Of a DNA stretch of 64,000 nucleotides, positions 13,093-24,924 are shown piece by piece. Position numbers and translations under genes: made by a program. This DNA comes from Tetracladium setigerum. Taxonomy: Eukaryota > Ascomycota > Leotiomycetes > Helotiales. Every line of letters starts with the position of its first letter. Positions within the stretch are counted from its first letter, which is position 1. The notes under the pieces were generated by a model, which was given only the letters and a program-made list of their open reading frames with translations, was not told where the DNA came from and ran no database searches. The stretch lies in NCBI GenBank assembly GCA_031472005.1, contig PZJY01000013.1:1612001-1676000 (forward strand), written 5' to 3'.

Positions 13093-15155
13093 ATGGAGGA
13101 AACTAAGCCCGAGACGATGCAACTTGATCATGTCAAGACGACCGAGTCCGCCACCCACGATATCAAGCACGAGGAAGTTTCGACTTTCGACGCAAAGCAG
13201 ACGAAGGCTCTGTTGCGCAAGATTGATTACCATCTCATCCCCTTCCTCTCACTCCTCTACCTCCTCTCCTTCTTAGAGTACGTCCGCTTCCCTCTTTCCC
13301 TCCCCCTGTTATTCCTTCTCATTCTTCTCGTCCTTTTCATTCCTCTTCCTTGCACGCCCACGCGCACGAGACTGATGGTGAAGTGTAGTCGTACCAATAT
13401 CGGCAATGCCAAGATTTTCGGTCTGGAGAAATCTTTGGGCCTAGAGGGCACTCAGTACAATACCGCCTTGTGTAAGTCTTCCCAGGCTCTTCTAAGAAAT
13501 GAATGCACAAAGCTAATCCTATGATCAGGTGTCTTCTGTAGGTTTTTTGGTCCATCTTTGATATACACACGTGAGCTGTACTCATTCTTGAATAGTCGTT
13601 ACATATGTCCTCTTTGAAGTGCCCTCGAACATGATCTTGAAGAGATGGAGAGCCGTACGTCTATAAAAATGCTGCTCCCTTGTTGATTTTTGCTTGCTTG
13701 CTAACATGAAAAAACTAGTCTATGTGGTTCCCTATCATGATGCTGGCGTGGGGTATCGTCATGACATTAACAGGTTTGGTACACAACTTCAACGGCCTAG
13801 TCATCGCCCGAGTATTCCTCGGAATCGCCGAATCCGGTCTCTTCCCTGGTGTAAACTACTACATCACCCTTTGGTACTGCCGTCGCGAATGTGCATTCCG
13901 CGCCGCCATCTTCTTCTCCGCCGCCACCGTCGCCGGTGCTTTCGGAGGTCTTCTCGCGAGAGGTATCAACGAGATGGGTGGTCTTGGTGGAAGACCCGGA
14001 TGGGCTTGGATCTTTATTCTTGAGGGTCTTCTCACTGTCGTCGTGGCCGTCATTGCTTTCTGGGCTCTTTCGGATAATCCCAAGACCGCTACTTTCTTGA
14101 CTGAGGACGAGGTCAGGGAGGTTTCGTACCGTTTGGCTCATGACAATGATGATCTTGCAGATCATTATGATGTCAAGTTCATGTATGATGCTTTCAAGGA
14201 CTGGAAGATTTGGGTTCAATCTTTGTAAGTTGTCTCTCTCTCTCTCACAAATTACTTTTTCTTGTTTTTGTCTGGCCGTTTGCTAACCGAGCTTTTTTAG
14301 CGCCTATATTGGAATCCTCACTCCTCTCTACTCCTTCTCGCTTTTCCTCCCCTCCATCATCAGAGCTATGGGTTTCTCCGCCGCTACTTCCCAACTTCTC
14401 TCCGTGCCACCTTACGTCCTCGGATGTCTCTTCACCGTTCTCGGTGGATATTTCAGTGACAAGACCGGAAAGCGTGGAATGTAAGTTTTTCTCCCTCTTC
14501 CTTCTCCTATGACAATCCCTTCCCCCTGCCAAAAAAATAATCACTAACATCAACCGCCCTTCTCAGTTTCCTGGTCGGATACCTCTCATGCGCAATCATC
14601 GGCTACATCCTCTTGATCTCCACCAAAATCCCAGCTGCGCAATACGTCGGTGTATTCCTGGCCGCCTGCGGTGTCTACCCCTCGATTCCAATCATGGTCA
14701 TGTGGAACGGCAACAACATCGGTGGCTCAACCAAGCGCGGTGTCGGCATCGCCATCCAAATCGGCTTCGGTAACTGCGGTGGTGTGATCGCCTCGTTCGT
14801 CTACCGCAACCAAGATGGTCCACGTTATTTCCTCGGACACGGTGTTATCCTTGGGTAAGTTTTTTGATCCCTCCATTTCCCGAACCTCCGGATATCTACG
14901 AATGTGGAAAGATAGAAGTAGAAGGAAGAGAGTGAAAGAGATAGAGAAAAAAAAGAACAGTTTACTGACGCAAATAATTTTGACAGATTCCTCGCCATGT
15001 CCTTCATTCTCGTCTGCTTCCAGATCCTCGCGCTCGCCCGCATCAACAAGAACCGAGAGGAGGAATTCGGTTCCCCAGCACTATACACCCAAGAGATGAG
15101 ACAGGCTGAGAAGGACAAGGGCGATGCAGCCTCCTTCTTCAGATACTCTGTTTAA
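13093..15155 (+). CDS. MFS transporter, ACS (anion:cation symporter, Dal5/allantoate-permease-like) family
   Basis: Eight exons: 13093-13277, 13389-13471, 13529-13537, 13596-13654, 13719-14224, 14301-14480, 14567-14854 and 14987-15155. They give 492 residues with about 12 hydrophobic segments. Exon 3 is only 9 nt; it restores ALCVFFVTYVLFEVPSN across the junctions, the pattern typical of this family, so it is needed. Other family marks are RTNIGNAK after the first helix and RVFLGIAESGLFPG. Relatives import organic anions such as allantoate, nicotinate or vitamins across the plasma membrane; the substrate here cannot be told from sequence. Every intron has GT-AG ends and the reading frame is intact. 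Confidence 0.92.
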
Positions 15156-17438
15156 AGTCCTTTTTTTTGGTGTTTTAGTTATTTTGTTTCTGGGGAAAAT
15201 TGGGCTGGTTCATTGGGGTATTGGGGAAATGGGAATGGGGTTTGATTATGGATTTTTGGTTGGTTGGGTTGGGTTGGGTTACGGAAGAAATAGACTGGAC
15301 CGACCGACCGACTGACCCTTCTTACCTTATATAACATAAATGCTTGCTTGCTTGCAAGTAATGGAATGAATGATAGATGAAATGAAAGAAGAAGAAAGAA
15401 AAAAATGAGCAAAAAAAAGGTGTACGTTTCTTTACAAGAGTGGTGAAGTTTTTTTTAAGTTTTTTTTGGGAAGATCTTACAAAATTGATTCCTATGAGCT
15501 ACCTAAAGTAAGGTAGGTAGCTTAGCTATTGGGTATTTAAGAAGGTATCGGGAAGAAGCGAACACGATGCGAAGCAAAATACTCGGTTCTTGTTCCAGCC
15601 TCCTTCTCCCACTTCCTCCCACTTCATCCCACTTCATCCCACTTCTTCACTATATATCATGACTTTTCTTCACTTCATTGATGTATGTAGTCTTTGAAGT
15701 TATCGAAGAAGAAATTTGCACGGAGGTAAGAGTTACAGTCAGATTTGGTTGCGAGGCATACTTACTGGGTTGTAAGCATAAAATTGACTTAATAGACGTA
15801 GGAAGGGAGGAATTCTTTTGGTCCCAATTTCAAAAGACCGTGTATTCCACTTTGACTTTTGTTGTTAGCATAACTGGGTGATCTTGTCAATTGACCGATA
15901 TGTTATGTGGAGTAGGGAACACTGGATTATGAATGGCGTACGCTTGGGTAAGCTAAGCCTGTTTTTTGTATTTGTATTCCGTTGTGTGTGTGAGGAGTGA
16001 AAGAAAGAGAACATACGCCCCGAATTAGGGCGGTGTATGTACAAGAAATATGGTCACGTGCCATCATCACCTCTCTTCTCTCCTACCTTTTACCTTTTCT
16101 ACTATATTCCATATACCAAACAAATATATATTTTAATTTTTCGGCTAGTCCGCTCCATATGCTTGTATGGGGATTTTATTGTACGGTTGTTTAGGTATAG
16201 TTGTTAATCAAGGGTGTGAGGATAGTGGGTAGGTTTGTTGATACCTTTACTGCTGTAATAGGGTTGTTTGATTCTCGCGGCGCATGTAGATAAATCTCAC
16301 GGCGTACTACCTACCTTTTAAAGGTTAATAAAGGTTAAGAAGTGATTGGAGACCCTCGTCTTGGAAGCCTTGATTGATAGGTACTATACTTAACCGTTGT
16401 AAGACTTACCTCCGGAGAGGGCAGAAGGTAAAAATCAAAATCAAGCTCCACGGCCAAGTCAACAATCGTTAGCGGGGTAAAGGCTTGGCGGTGTTGCTGT
16501 GGGTGGTTCGTATATCGAGGTCAATTGCTACGCAGATACTGGTAGGTAGTACCTGAGTTAGGTAGGTAGGCTGGGAGGTTGAAAGAATTGGAGAAATGAT
16601 GTATTGCCATAGACTTACTTCATGGTTCAATATTTATGTTTAAAGAAGAAAAAAAGAAGAAAAAAAAGTGAAAAGAAATGGTTGATATGGCCATTCGAAC
16701 TGCCATGCTTGGTCTTGGGCGCAGTAAATTCGCATTGCAGCCTCATTCCAACGATAGGATGGTAGTTGCTGACGGCTACAGCCTCATCATTACTATCACC
16801 TGCATATACATATGAGCGGATACTGCCTTCTCAACAAATTGACTCGAACGCTCGAGATTCATGAACGAGCAATTGTTTCTGTTAGATTTAATGCACTGTG
16901 ACTGGATTATTCTATGATTCTCGAATTTCAAGAGTTGTTTGTTTCTCATTACTAACGTCTAACATAAATAGAGGGAAGTCTTATGAGTACGAGGCTTTAC
17001 AATTACGATGCAAGTAGGTTAGGCTACTTTTAATATTTCTATCCAAAGGAAAAACTATTAGAATCTATTGCAAGTTCGAGAAAATGTTATTAAATAATCA
17101 TCCGCACTATTCAGCGCTCTTGCGCTGATGGGCTGCTTTTTGCGACAGCTTGGTCATATTGGCAGGTCGTCAGTGACGCACGCGTTCACAGCCGCTGGCC
17201 ATCCATGGTCGTCTCAGTTTCGGCCAAGCCCAGGCAGATTTGGTGCACTGCGCAAACACTGCCCTTCGAAGTCATAAGGGCTCGTCCAACCTCACATTTG
17301 TGTAAGGAAGATTGTCTAAATACGATACGCATCAAGGCTTGGCTCCATCAAGTTTCTTCTGACTCTTCTGAGACCCCGCGTATTCGATATCTCACGACAT
17401 TTCCAACCCGACCCGAATCAACCGTCCATTTCGCGACA
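15156..17438. other. Intergenic stretch, AT-rich in its second half
   Basis: No supported gene. A short tandem CCCACTTC[AC]TC repeat lies at 15608-15650, and scattered ACCTACCT/AGGTAGGT motifs occur at 15505-15525, 16310 and 16550-16570. From about 16000 the DNA is clearly richer in A and T. An in-frame ATG at 17205 extends the next gene's frame upstream, but that extension does not look coding. Confidence 0.5.
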
Positions 17439-19562
17439 ATGTCTCATGTCTCTCCTCAGATTGATGTTGGTGCACTTACCCTAAATGGGCTTGCAGCATT
17501 TTCCCCAGTTCTTGCAATTCTATCCGCCGACAATGTAACGCCCTTAGCCATGGTTCAGATGGAAAATCTAGGGTCAATATTTCACATCAACGGAGAGTAC
17601 GCACAAGAGGTACCGAACCTCCTTCAGCGTTACTCAAGTACACGATTAGATCGCTTAGGTGTCCTTGTTGGATGGCGGAAAGGGGACGCAGCATCCTTGA
17701 TGGCTAAATCCGCCGGCGGACAAGCTATCTCGTTATTTGCGACATGCCTTTTGAGTCTATATAGCCCCTCTGATGCTGGGCACATCCTCCACGAATTAAG
17801 TTCAAGAGTCCTTCCACCGACAATTGCTATATCGAGCGTTTCGCAACTTGTTGATGTTGCAAAACTCGTTGGATCTAAACTCGAAACTATTGGATTCGGC
17901 AACGTGCTAGCGCGTCAAGTTACCAAAGTCCACGCCGCCTACGAGCACTTGGGAAAACCTGTGCCATGCGATTTCTTGGATGACATCTCAAATGAGTCGG
18001 CGGTAGAATTATTCTATGCCTTATCACAAGCGGCTCGAGAAGAGTCTACAATTGTTCGCATAACTGGCTCCCAAGGAATGGGTCACATCTTAGGATTGGT
18101 TATGATGATGTTCCCCCAGGATGCCTTCGTCACATTGGAAAACCTCGTAATACACGATGGAACATCCAAATCCATCCTAATCGAATTCGGTGATTCTGGC
18201 ATGAGTACCCAAATTCATGTAGAATCAAAAATACGAGAAAACTCGATCGAAACTCACCTCCCTATCGCTGTCGATCCCCGAGTACATAATCAACCCAAAG
18301 ACAAGTATTGTTTCCAGTGGCCTAACTGGATCGCAGAAATGTTGCAGCTGGCCTTTCTAGACGTTGGGTTAACTTGTCCAAAAGCCGTCCGCAACGCCTG
18401 CTGTGACCTGCTCATGATTTTGCCGACTGCTATGGGATCATTACCTACGATGGGTGGAAATACCAGCGTCCATATCCCCCACAATGGTTACGAAAGTCTA
18501 TTAGGACCGTATCCTAATGAGCGCATGCGTCAGATTTGCCAGAACGTCTGGCGAACAGATCCAGGTTATCTACCAGCTTCCACATCCTTGGTTGAAGCAT
18601 ACACGACTTTACAATCGGCCATGACCGAGGCAACAAGAATGGTCTGTTGCTCCTGCCAACCCCACGAAAAGTGTTTCAATTCACTTGGATGGAAAGAAGG
18701 TCGAAATAATGCGAAAAGAAATTGCAAAGTCTACCGAGTCTGGACAGCAATTGGCAATTCATTAAACTACGGGTTTGCCTGCTTCTTTGTAAATGCAGGT
18801 TGTAATACAACAATCATCCACCCGCGACCAATTTTCGCATGGCGAAGCATAGCTGAGTTCATAACGAATAATCTCAAATCAGTCTTCCAATCAGGGGACT
18901 GTAACAGTCTACGTTGGACCGTAATGTCAATAATCTCATCTGGAAGGGATATGGACAACGTCGCTGCTAGTTCAGGCTCAAGCACACTCTACCCTACAGC
19001 ACTCTGCACGCTTTCTCTTCCACGAGAAATGAACGGTCAATACAGCTTAGTAGAAGGGAGGCTCATCAACAATGGTCGCTATCATAATTCACTACGAAAC
19101 AATGTGGTAAAGGCTAGACCACTGGCAAAGAAGGCCCTTTTGAGCCATAAGGCTTCTGTAGTTCCTTCGTGTGCGGGAGAGCATTCTGATCTTCTGATTA
19201 CTGTGCGAGAATGCATCGACTTCCTCGAAATGAAGATCATGGCACGGGTTGGTGGCAGCACTGTGCACCTGAACCTCTATGCTACAATTGTTGCCTCCTG
19301 GGGATTGGAAGAAACTCAACCATGCGAACACATCTCCTCGGCGCCACTAGATTCAGAGGATTGCAAAGATGTGATCACAACTTCTGTTGCTTCACCATGT
19401 GCTAGTGGGAAGAAAATTTCAATCGTGCAAGTTAAAGGGAATTCAGTCGCTCAGTTGTTATGCTGCACTCCAGGCACGCGCGCTTTGATACAGACCGATT
19501 GTTGCCTGAACTGTGCGCTTGAACAAGCAGAGGATAACTTTGGGATGATTATTGTCCGATGA
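17439..19562 (+). CDS. Large intronless protein of unknown function (707 aa)
   Basis: A single open frame. I chose the ATG at 17439 (MSHVSPQIDVGALTLNG); an in-frame ATG at 17205 would add 78 residues that read like 5' UTR. The protein has no signal peptide and no recognised domain. Residues 5-110 contain repeated hydrophobic helices and a block reading RLGVLVGWRKGDAASLM. A cysteine cluster CCSCQPHEKC lies in the middle, followed by an aromatic hydrophobic stretch (NYGFACFFVNAG). The C-terminal third is richer in Ser, Cys and His. Absence of introns, AT-rich flanks and a neighbouring broken HET gene fit a lineage-specific, fast-changing gene. I do not recognise the family and assign no function. 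Confidence 0.75.
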   Translation: MSHVSPQIDVGALTLNGLAAFSPVLAILSADNVTPLAMVQMENLGSIFHINGEYAQEVPNLLQRYSSTRLDRLGVLVGWRKGDAASLMAKSAGGQAISLFATCLLSLYSPSDAGHILHELSSRVLPPTIAISSVSQLVDVAKLVGSKLETIGFGNVLARQVTKVHAAYEHLGKPVPCDFLDDISNESAVELFYALSQAAREESTIVRITGSQGMGHILGLVMMMFPQDAFVTLENLVIHDGTSKSILIEFGDSGMSTQIHVESKIRENSIETHLPIAVDPRVHNQPKDKYCFQWPNWIAEMLQLAFLDVGLTCPKAVRNACCDLLMILPTAMGSLPTMGGNTSVHIPHNGYESLLGPYPNERMRQICQNVWRTDPGYLPASTSLVEAYTTLQSAMTEATRMVCCSCQPHEKCFNSLGWKEGRNNAKRNCKVYRVWTAIGNSLNYGFACFFVNAGCNTTIIHPRPIFAWRSIAEFITNNLKSVFQSGDCNSLRWTVMSIISSGRDMDNVAASSGSSTLYPTALCTLSLPREMNGQYSLVEGRLINNGRYHNSLRNNVVKARPLAKKALLSHKASVVPSCAGEHSDLLITVRECIDFLEMKIMARVGGSTVHLNLYATIVASWGLEETQPCEHISSAPLDSEDCKDVITTSVASPCASGKKISIVQVKGNSVAQLLCCTPGTRALIQTDCCLNCALEQAEDNFGMIIVR

Positions 19563-19769
19563 TACCAGAGCCAAGTTTACGCAGACGGGGCTAAAGCAAT
19601 TGCCGTCCGACCAAAAATAACCTGTACATTATATACCCGATTCTCCTAATTAAACTATGGCAGAGGTACTACCAAAGGTTCTCTTTCATAAGAGAGATTT
19701 GATTTCATATGAACATAGTTGGTACTTTGAATGAAGATTAATAGAATACTTAAAATCCATACCTTACTG

Positions 19770-20110
19770 TGCCAAGAGTCTGCCTTGTCGACTTTGCTCG
19801 TCGGTGTCGATACAGTGTGCATTAATCAACAGGACTTGGATGAGCGAAGTCTTCAGGTGCTACGGATGGATGACATCCATATACCGTGCTTCTTTCGAAG
19901 TAGTGGCTTATGCCGGGACGGCCAACCCAGGCCAACCTAGCCTCGACGAGTTTCTCCAATCTATAATAAGTTTTAATATCTACGGAGCCAATCACCAGTC
20001 CGGGTATTTGGGAATTTCCACGACCTTTCATCTCGCAAATACTGGAGGCGTATGTGGATCGTTCAGGAAGTTTCAGTTGCGACTGATGTCTAGGTCGTGT
20101 GTGTGAGCCC
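19770..20110 (+). pseudogene. Broken HET (heterokaryon incompatibility) domain
   Basis: Three HET-domain blocks occur in order but in three different frames. GVDTVCINQQDLDERSLQV starts at about 19804 (family pattern: [FW]hDAxCINQxDxxER). SIYRASFEVVAYAG lies at about 19866-19920 (pattern: hYxxAxxVxxWhG). YWRRMWIVQEVSVA lies at about 20038-20080 (pattern: WxRxWxxQEhxhA) and is followed by a stop. No intact start or long frame remains. At least two frameshifts and one stop separate the blocks, so it cannot encode a working HET protein. HET domains drive programmed cell death after non-self fusion in filamentous ascomycetes; this copy is a relic. Confidence 0.65.
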
Positions 20111-20569
20111 GCGGCTACACTAGGACAGCTTGCATACTGTCATGAATTCATACATGGAAGCTGAGCGATCGAGTCCCTATAAAAATTCCGCATTGACGCA
20201 GAATGCTATTCAGGCTACCTCGCTCACCATAGATGGCCAGAGCAGTGATAATGCCATGGTCAGCTTTGGTGACGCAACTGGACTGCGATCAGTCATTACC
20301 ACATTTCGCCATCACTTAATTATGGCCATCTTAGCAGTCCCGCAATAGATTTTGAATCTAGAATCAACCATCTGCAACTCTAACCACCACATCCTTTGAT
20401 AGATTTCAAAATCTTATACCGCGTTGGACACTTCGGTAGCAGGCGGGGTATTAGAGCAATGAAACCCCACTTGTGTGGACTGAGTCAAATTGCTAAATCA
20501 AATCGTCAAAATCAATAAAAGTGTTAAAGATAGCCTCTCCTTCTTCTTTTTGTCCTTCCAGTAAGACTT

Positions 20570-20830
20570 TTCTCAATTCCAAGAGCAGAGAAGGTGAGGC
20601 TGATATGTGTTAGCGAAGCGAGGAGCGTGCCAAGACCAGCTGAGCTGAGCAATGCGGACTCTACCCTTTAACTAATAGCCGATTTGTCCTCCTATTTACA
20701 CGAGCTCACGAGCAAAAAAAGCTACATGAGAACGAATCAGCTATCGGACTTTCTACATCAAATAGCGAGCGATGGAAGACGGCAATTGTCAGCCACAACG
20801 GTAATGACACGTGACCACATCGATCGATCC
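20570..20830. repeat. Degenerate dispersed repeat, copy A
   Basis: Blocks shared with copy B include GAGAAGGTGAGGCTGA, GCGAAGCGAGG and CGATGGAAGACGGCAAT, in the same order and strand, with a CACGTGA element about 30 bp after the last block. Differences from copy B are largely transitions. Confidence 0.55.
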
Positions 20831-21829
20831 ATCCAGCCAGCCTCCAATCCGTGATTTGCTCTTTATAATTGGCATCACTATCACCTCTTCATTTTACTTT
20901 GAAGCTACTATTACTCCATTTGCAAATAGGACATCTCTATCTGGACATCTTTCTCACCTTCTCACTGCATTTCAAGCGGCCCATCCCGAATACCCCCCAA
21001 TCCGAAATGCATTTCGCCAAATCGCTCGCCTCGTTTTCATGCTTCTTCAATTCTTCCCTCGAGTTTGATATGGAGGATCGACTGGATCTTTTTTGTTAAC
21101 CTGCAGCCAAAATGGAAGGTGAAACGAGAGGATCTTTCTGGTGGACGACTGGCAAGAAGTGAAGCCGACATCAACAATCTTCTTTCACCTCCCGGACGGT
21201 CCGACCACACAGGCAGTTATTCGAAATTGGTCCTCGACAGAGAGGACTTGCTACTATGGATCGAAGGTGCAAATGAGACTCTTCTCGTAGTCGAGACTCG
21301 AGTACAACGCAATGGTAGAGATAGTGAGGACACGGATGATTTTCGGTGTTGGTGGTTCCATTCAAGGTGTTTCTCAGATCTGGCCCAGTAGTGGCCTGCT
21401 ATTCGGAGCCAGCGAACGACTTGAACGACGTACTGCACCTCGTGACCTTCCATTGTCACTCATGGCGCTCATCTGATGTTTGAAAGAAGCTGTCTTTCTT
21501 TCTCCCCTCTTTCAGCGATTTCTCCAATTCTTCTACAAGCTTTTGTGCCGAGGCGCTACCTCGGGTACCCGGCATTCCACGCGATTGCAAGTAACAGCCT
21601 AATTGCAAGTGCTGTCTGCTGAAGCTACGAATATCTTTCCTGTGCGAGGTAAATTCTATTCATCGCTTTTCGACTTTGTCACAATAAACGCTTTCGCCGG
21701 GATTTTTGCTCCTGCTTCTACCGCTTTCTCTCAGTTACCAAGAACCAATGTATATATAGTTAGATGGGCAATTCAACCCCTCACTTTAGTCTCATCATTT
21801 CATACAACGACCATAGCGAAAACCCGAAG

Positions 21830-22315
21830 GTCAATGTCCTCTTCAATCCCAAGAAAAGAGAAGGTGAAGCTGAAAGCAATCTGCGCTAGTGTCGCTAGCA
21901 AAGCGAGGCGCGCTAAGACAATCCGAGCTGAACCGCAATCCGGACTTGAAACAACTGGATATTCTCCGACATGTGGCTTGTCCCAAAAATCATAATTGAG
22001 GGTGGCGACACAATCGTTGAGGCATCTCACGCGACTCACATGCATAGTGTTTTCAGTCTGAGAATTGGAATGGCATCTCTTCTTCAGTATGATGGCAAAA
22101 TTGACCTCAAAGTCAATAAACGACGATACAACACTCCGCCCTCTCATACATCTAGTTACTACAGCTGCTAATAAACGATTAGATGATATCGTGGGAGTCA
22201 ATACTCTGTAACGTCAGAACTGTTTGAACTTCGGATCTGAGAGACAAGCATGGAATTCCGATGGAAGACAGCAATCGTCAGCCATCCCACATATACGACA
22301 CGTGATCACTTACTC
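21830..22315. repeat. Degenerate dispersed repeat, copy B
   Basis: Counterpart of the segment at 20570-20830: GAGAAGGTGAAGCTGA, GCAAAGCGAGG and CGATGGAAGACAGCAAT in order, again followed by ACACGTGATCAC. The spacing between the first and last blocks is about 250 bp longer than in copy A, so one copy has an insertion or the other a deletion. Confidence 0.55.
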
Positions 22316-23046
22316 CGCATAGAACAAAAGCACGCAATTTAGCCAAGTTTTTTTTTCTCAGGGATTAGGGAGCCAATCAGAGACGTTGAAAATGACAACC
22401 AATCCAAGGTGGCGGTTTGGGAGAAGAACGGGGCACAATCACGACATCGATCAAAGACATTTGAAGTCAACAGAGCTTTGCTTACAACTACTGGAGTAGG
22501 GCCATTAAAGATAGGGCCCTTTGCCCAAGTGGGAATGATGAGGAGGCATAATTGGTAATGCTGGCTCCTAATCCTTCCGTCATGGGAAAGAATTCCATTT
22601 ATATACAAGTAGTCCCCTCCTTGGATTTTCCATCTCATCCATATACTCTACCTGTTGTGATTCACTCTCCTCTATAACTCGCGATCCAATTCCTTCCCAA
22701 ACCAATCTTACCAATCCATTGAAGTCAAACCGCAACGTCATTCTATCCCCTCTATCCCCTTTGAGATACTTGCCGCTCAATCCATCGATACCTGCATTGG
22801 TTTCAAAAGATACATTCCTCTCCACCGGACTTACTCGAACTACTCCCTCTTAGCCGAGCCAGCACGCCATATCACCACACTCATCCTCCAACACAACCTC
22901 TTCTGCCCCCCACGACGAAATCTCGCTTTCACTTCCCTCATCTTCCCCGCACCTTCCCAGATATATTCCTTCATCACCGTCTCCTCCAATCTCCAAAACA
23001 TCAAACATCAAACCCATCTCCCAAACATCAACACTCGACCGTCAAT

Positions 23047-23970
23047 ATGGGACAGCACCGAGAATCGGCCTCCTCTCAGCTTGAGTCGGGATATGCTTCA
23101 GGAGCATCCTCAGCTCCCTCGCTACCCTCCATCATTCTCACCAAACCTCACCTCAAATTCCTCAACAACAACCTAAACAACCTCGAACCCTTGGACATCC
23201 TCCGCTGGTGCAAAATCACCTTCCCAAACCTCTTTCAAACCACCGCCTTTGGTGTATCGGGCCTGGTCACTCTAGACATGCTCTCCAAACTCCAAACCGA
23301 AACTCCATCGGCTCCTTCCATCGATGCCATCTTCCTCGACACCACCTATCACTTCGACGAGACTCTCAAGCTAGTCGAGAAGACCAAGCAACGATACCCC
23401 AACGTTAACCTCCACGTCTACCGTCCAGAGGGCGTGTCGAACGCAGCCGAATTCGAGGCCAAGCATGGCCAGGAACTATGGAAGACCAATGCCGACTTGT
23501 ACGACTGGGTTGCCAAGGTCGAGCCCGCACAGCGAGCATACTCCGACCTCTCCGTCGCTGCTGTCTTGACCGGTCGTCGTCGTTCGCAAGGTGCCAAGCG
23601 AGAGTCCCTCGATATCATCGAGATTGACGATGCCGGTCTCATCAAGATCAACCCTCTGGCATCATGGAGCTTCAAGCAAGTGCAAGAGTACATCACCGAG
23701 CACAACGTGCCGTACAACGAACTGCTCGACCGCGGATACAAGAGCGTGGGTGACTGGCACTCGACGGAGCCAGTGAAGGAGGGAGAGGATGAGCGAGCTG
23801 GACGATGGAAGGGTCAGCAAAAGACTGAGTGTGGGATTCACAACAAGAGAAGCAAGTACGCACAGTTCTTGATGGATCAAGAGTTGAAGAGACAACAAGA
23901 GGAGTTGTCGGCCAAGCTTGAGGTGGTGGAGTCGAGAGGTGAACACATTGAGTCCATCTTGGTTCAATAG
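23047..23970 (+). CDS. MET16: PAPS reductase (phosphoadenylyl-sulfate reductase, thioredoxin-dependent)
   Basis: A single exon of 307 residues starting MGQHRESASS. It reduces PAPS to sulfite and PAP in the cytosol with thioredoxin as electron donor, the third step of sulfate assimilation. Family marks are TTAFGVSGLVTLDML (nucleotide-binding loop of the PP-loop fold), LDTTYHFDETL, and the C-terminal KTECGIH with the catalytic cysteine near residue 262. The start is supported by a C/T-rich leader ending CAATATGG. The last 40 residues are a charged helix (Lys/Gln/Glu-rich). MET3 lies 18 kb to the left in the same orientation. Confidence 0.96.
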   Translation: MGQHRESASSQLESGYASGASSAPSLPSIILTKPHLKFLNNNLNNLEPLDILRWCKITFPNLFQTTAFGVSGLVTLDMLSKLQTETPSAPSIDAIFLDTTYHFDETLKLVEKTKQRYPNVNLHVYRPEGVSNAAEFEAKHGQELWKTNADLYDWVAKVEPAQRAYSDLSVAAVLTGRRRSQGAKRESLDIIEIDDAGLIKINPLASWSFKQVQEYITEHNVPYNELLDRGYKSVGDWHSTEPVKEGEDERAGRWKGQQKTECGIHNKRSKYAQFLMDQELKRQQEELSAKLEVVESRGEHIESILVQ

Positions 23971-24924
23971 ATGATGGTGATGATAGATGATGATGATCAT
24001 GATGATGGAAGGTTGAAGTGTGTATTATGGCATGGCGTGGCGTTTTGGAGCATACATGGTATCTGGAAAAGAATCATGATGAAGGGGGTTTGGGAGAATA
24101 CCTTGTTCTGTTTTTTTTTACTCGACTGGTCGCCACACTCGTTCTACACCGGAGCGAGGGTTGACTCGATGTCACGATATATTCAATATAACGATATATA
24201 ATAAGCTCTGTGTGTTCTCACTTGTTGCTTTGATCGTGAGGTTCTAATAAACTTTTTCTGGCAAGCGAAGATGTGATGTGATGTGTAGGTGTAGGTGTAT
24301 TTGTAGATATGGTGCTGACTGACTCTTGTCAACAGCGGTCAACCTTCTGATTATGGTAAGATACCCCGCACTTCTTATCACCAGATCCAAACGTGAAACC
24401 TCTCAGCATCTTGTATTCTGGAGATCGACAGGGACACATCTACTTTCTATCATCTTGAGATAGCGAGCACTTGATAGAGCTTGCCGAAATCTTGCTGGAG
24501 CTTCACTTCATGCGAATCGAGGAATCGGTAGTTCATAACTTGATTGAACCCTTCTTCTTGGCGTCATCTTTTGGTCTGGAGGAACGTTGTTGCAACAACT
24601 CCTTGAACTTCCAAGTGTATAGAACTAGATATCATTTAAGTACCCTCATATTCTTCAGATAGACTTCGACCTACCTACTCTACCCATCATTGGAGGGGTC
24701 TCAGAAAGTGAGACTAGGTGTCCAGAGCTGAACATCACGTGCCGTTGGAGGGTGACGTGAAGCGAGTGAGGGAGCAATGACGCAGTCACTTTTTGTTCCA
24801 GGATGGAGCTCATGAGCAGAGGTAATGGCATTTAAAGCAAGTCCGTCTTCCACAAAACTTTTGTGATCAAGAAAATCTTTCGCAATCCTCCAATAAATCC
24901 CCAAAACAGACTTCCCCATTCAAA
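23971..24924. other. Intergenic stretch
   Basis: A GATGAT-rich segment follows the MET16 stop (23970-24005). A CACGTG element occurs at about 24737. No gene is seen. The last 80 bp are the leader of the Lds/Rrt8-like gene. Confidence 0.5.

Larger units (their letters stand above)
20111..23046. other. Decayed, duplication-rich intergenic stretch
   Basis: No intact gene. It carries two diverged copies of a non-coding segment (see the repeat entries near 20570 and 21830). Short frames at 20869-21099 and 21065-21391 have no motif. The last 300 bp before 23047 are a C/T-rich leader that should be the PAPS reductase promoter and 5' UTR. The element AGCACGCCAT at 22861-22870 matches the CYS3 consensus at only eight of ten positions. 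Confidence 0.5.
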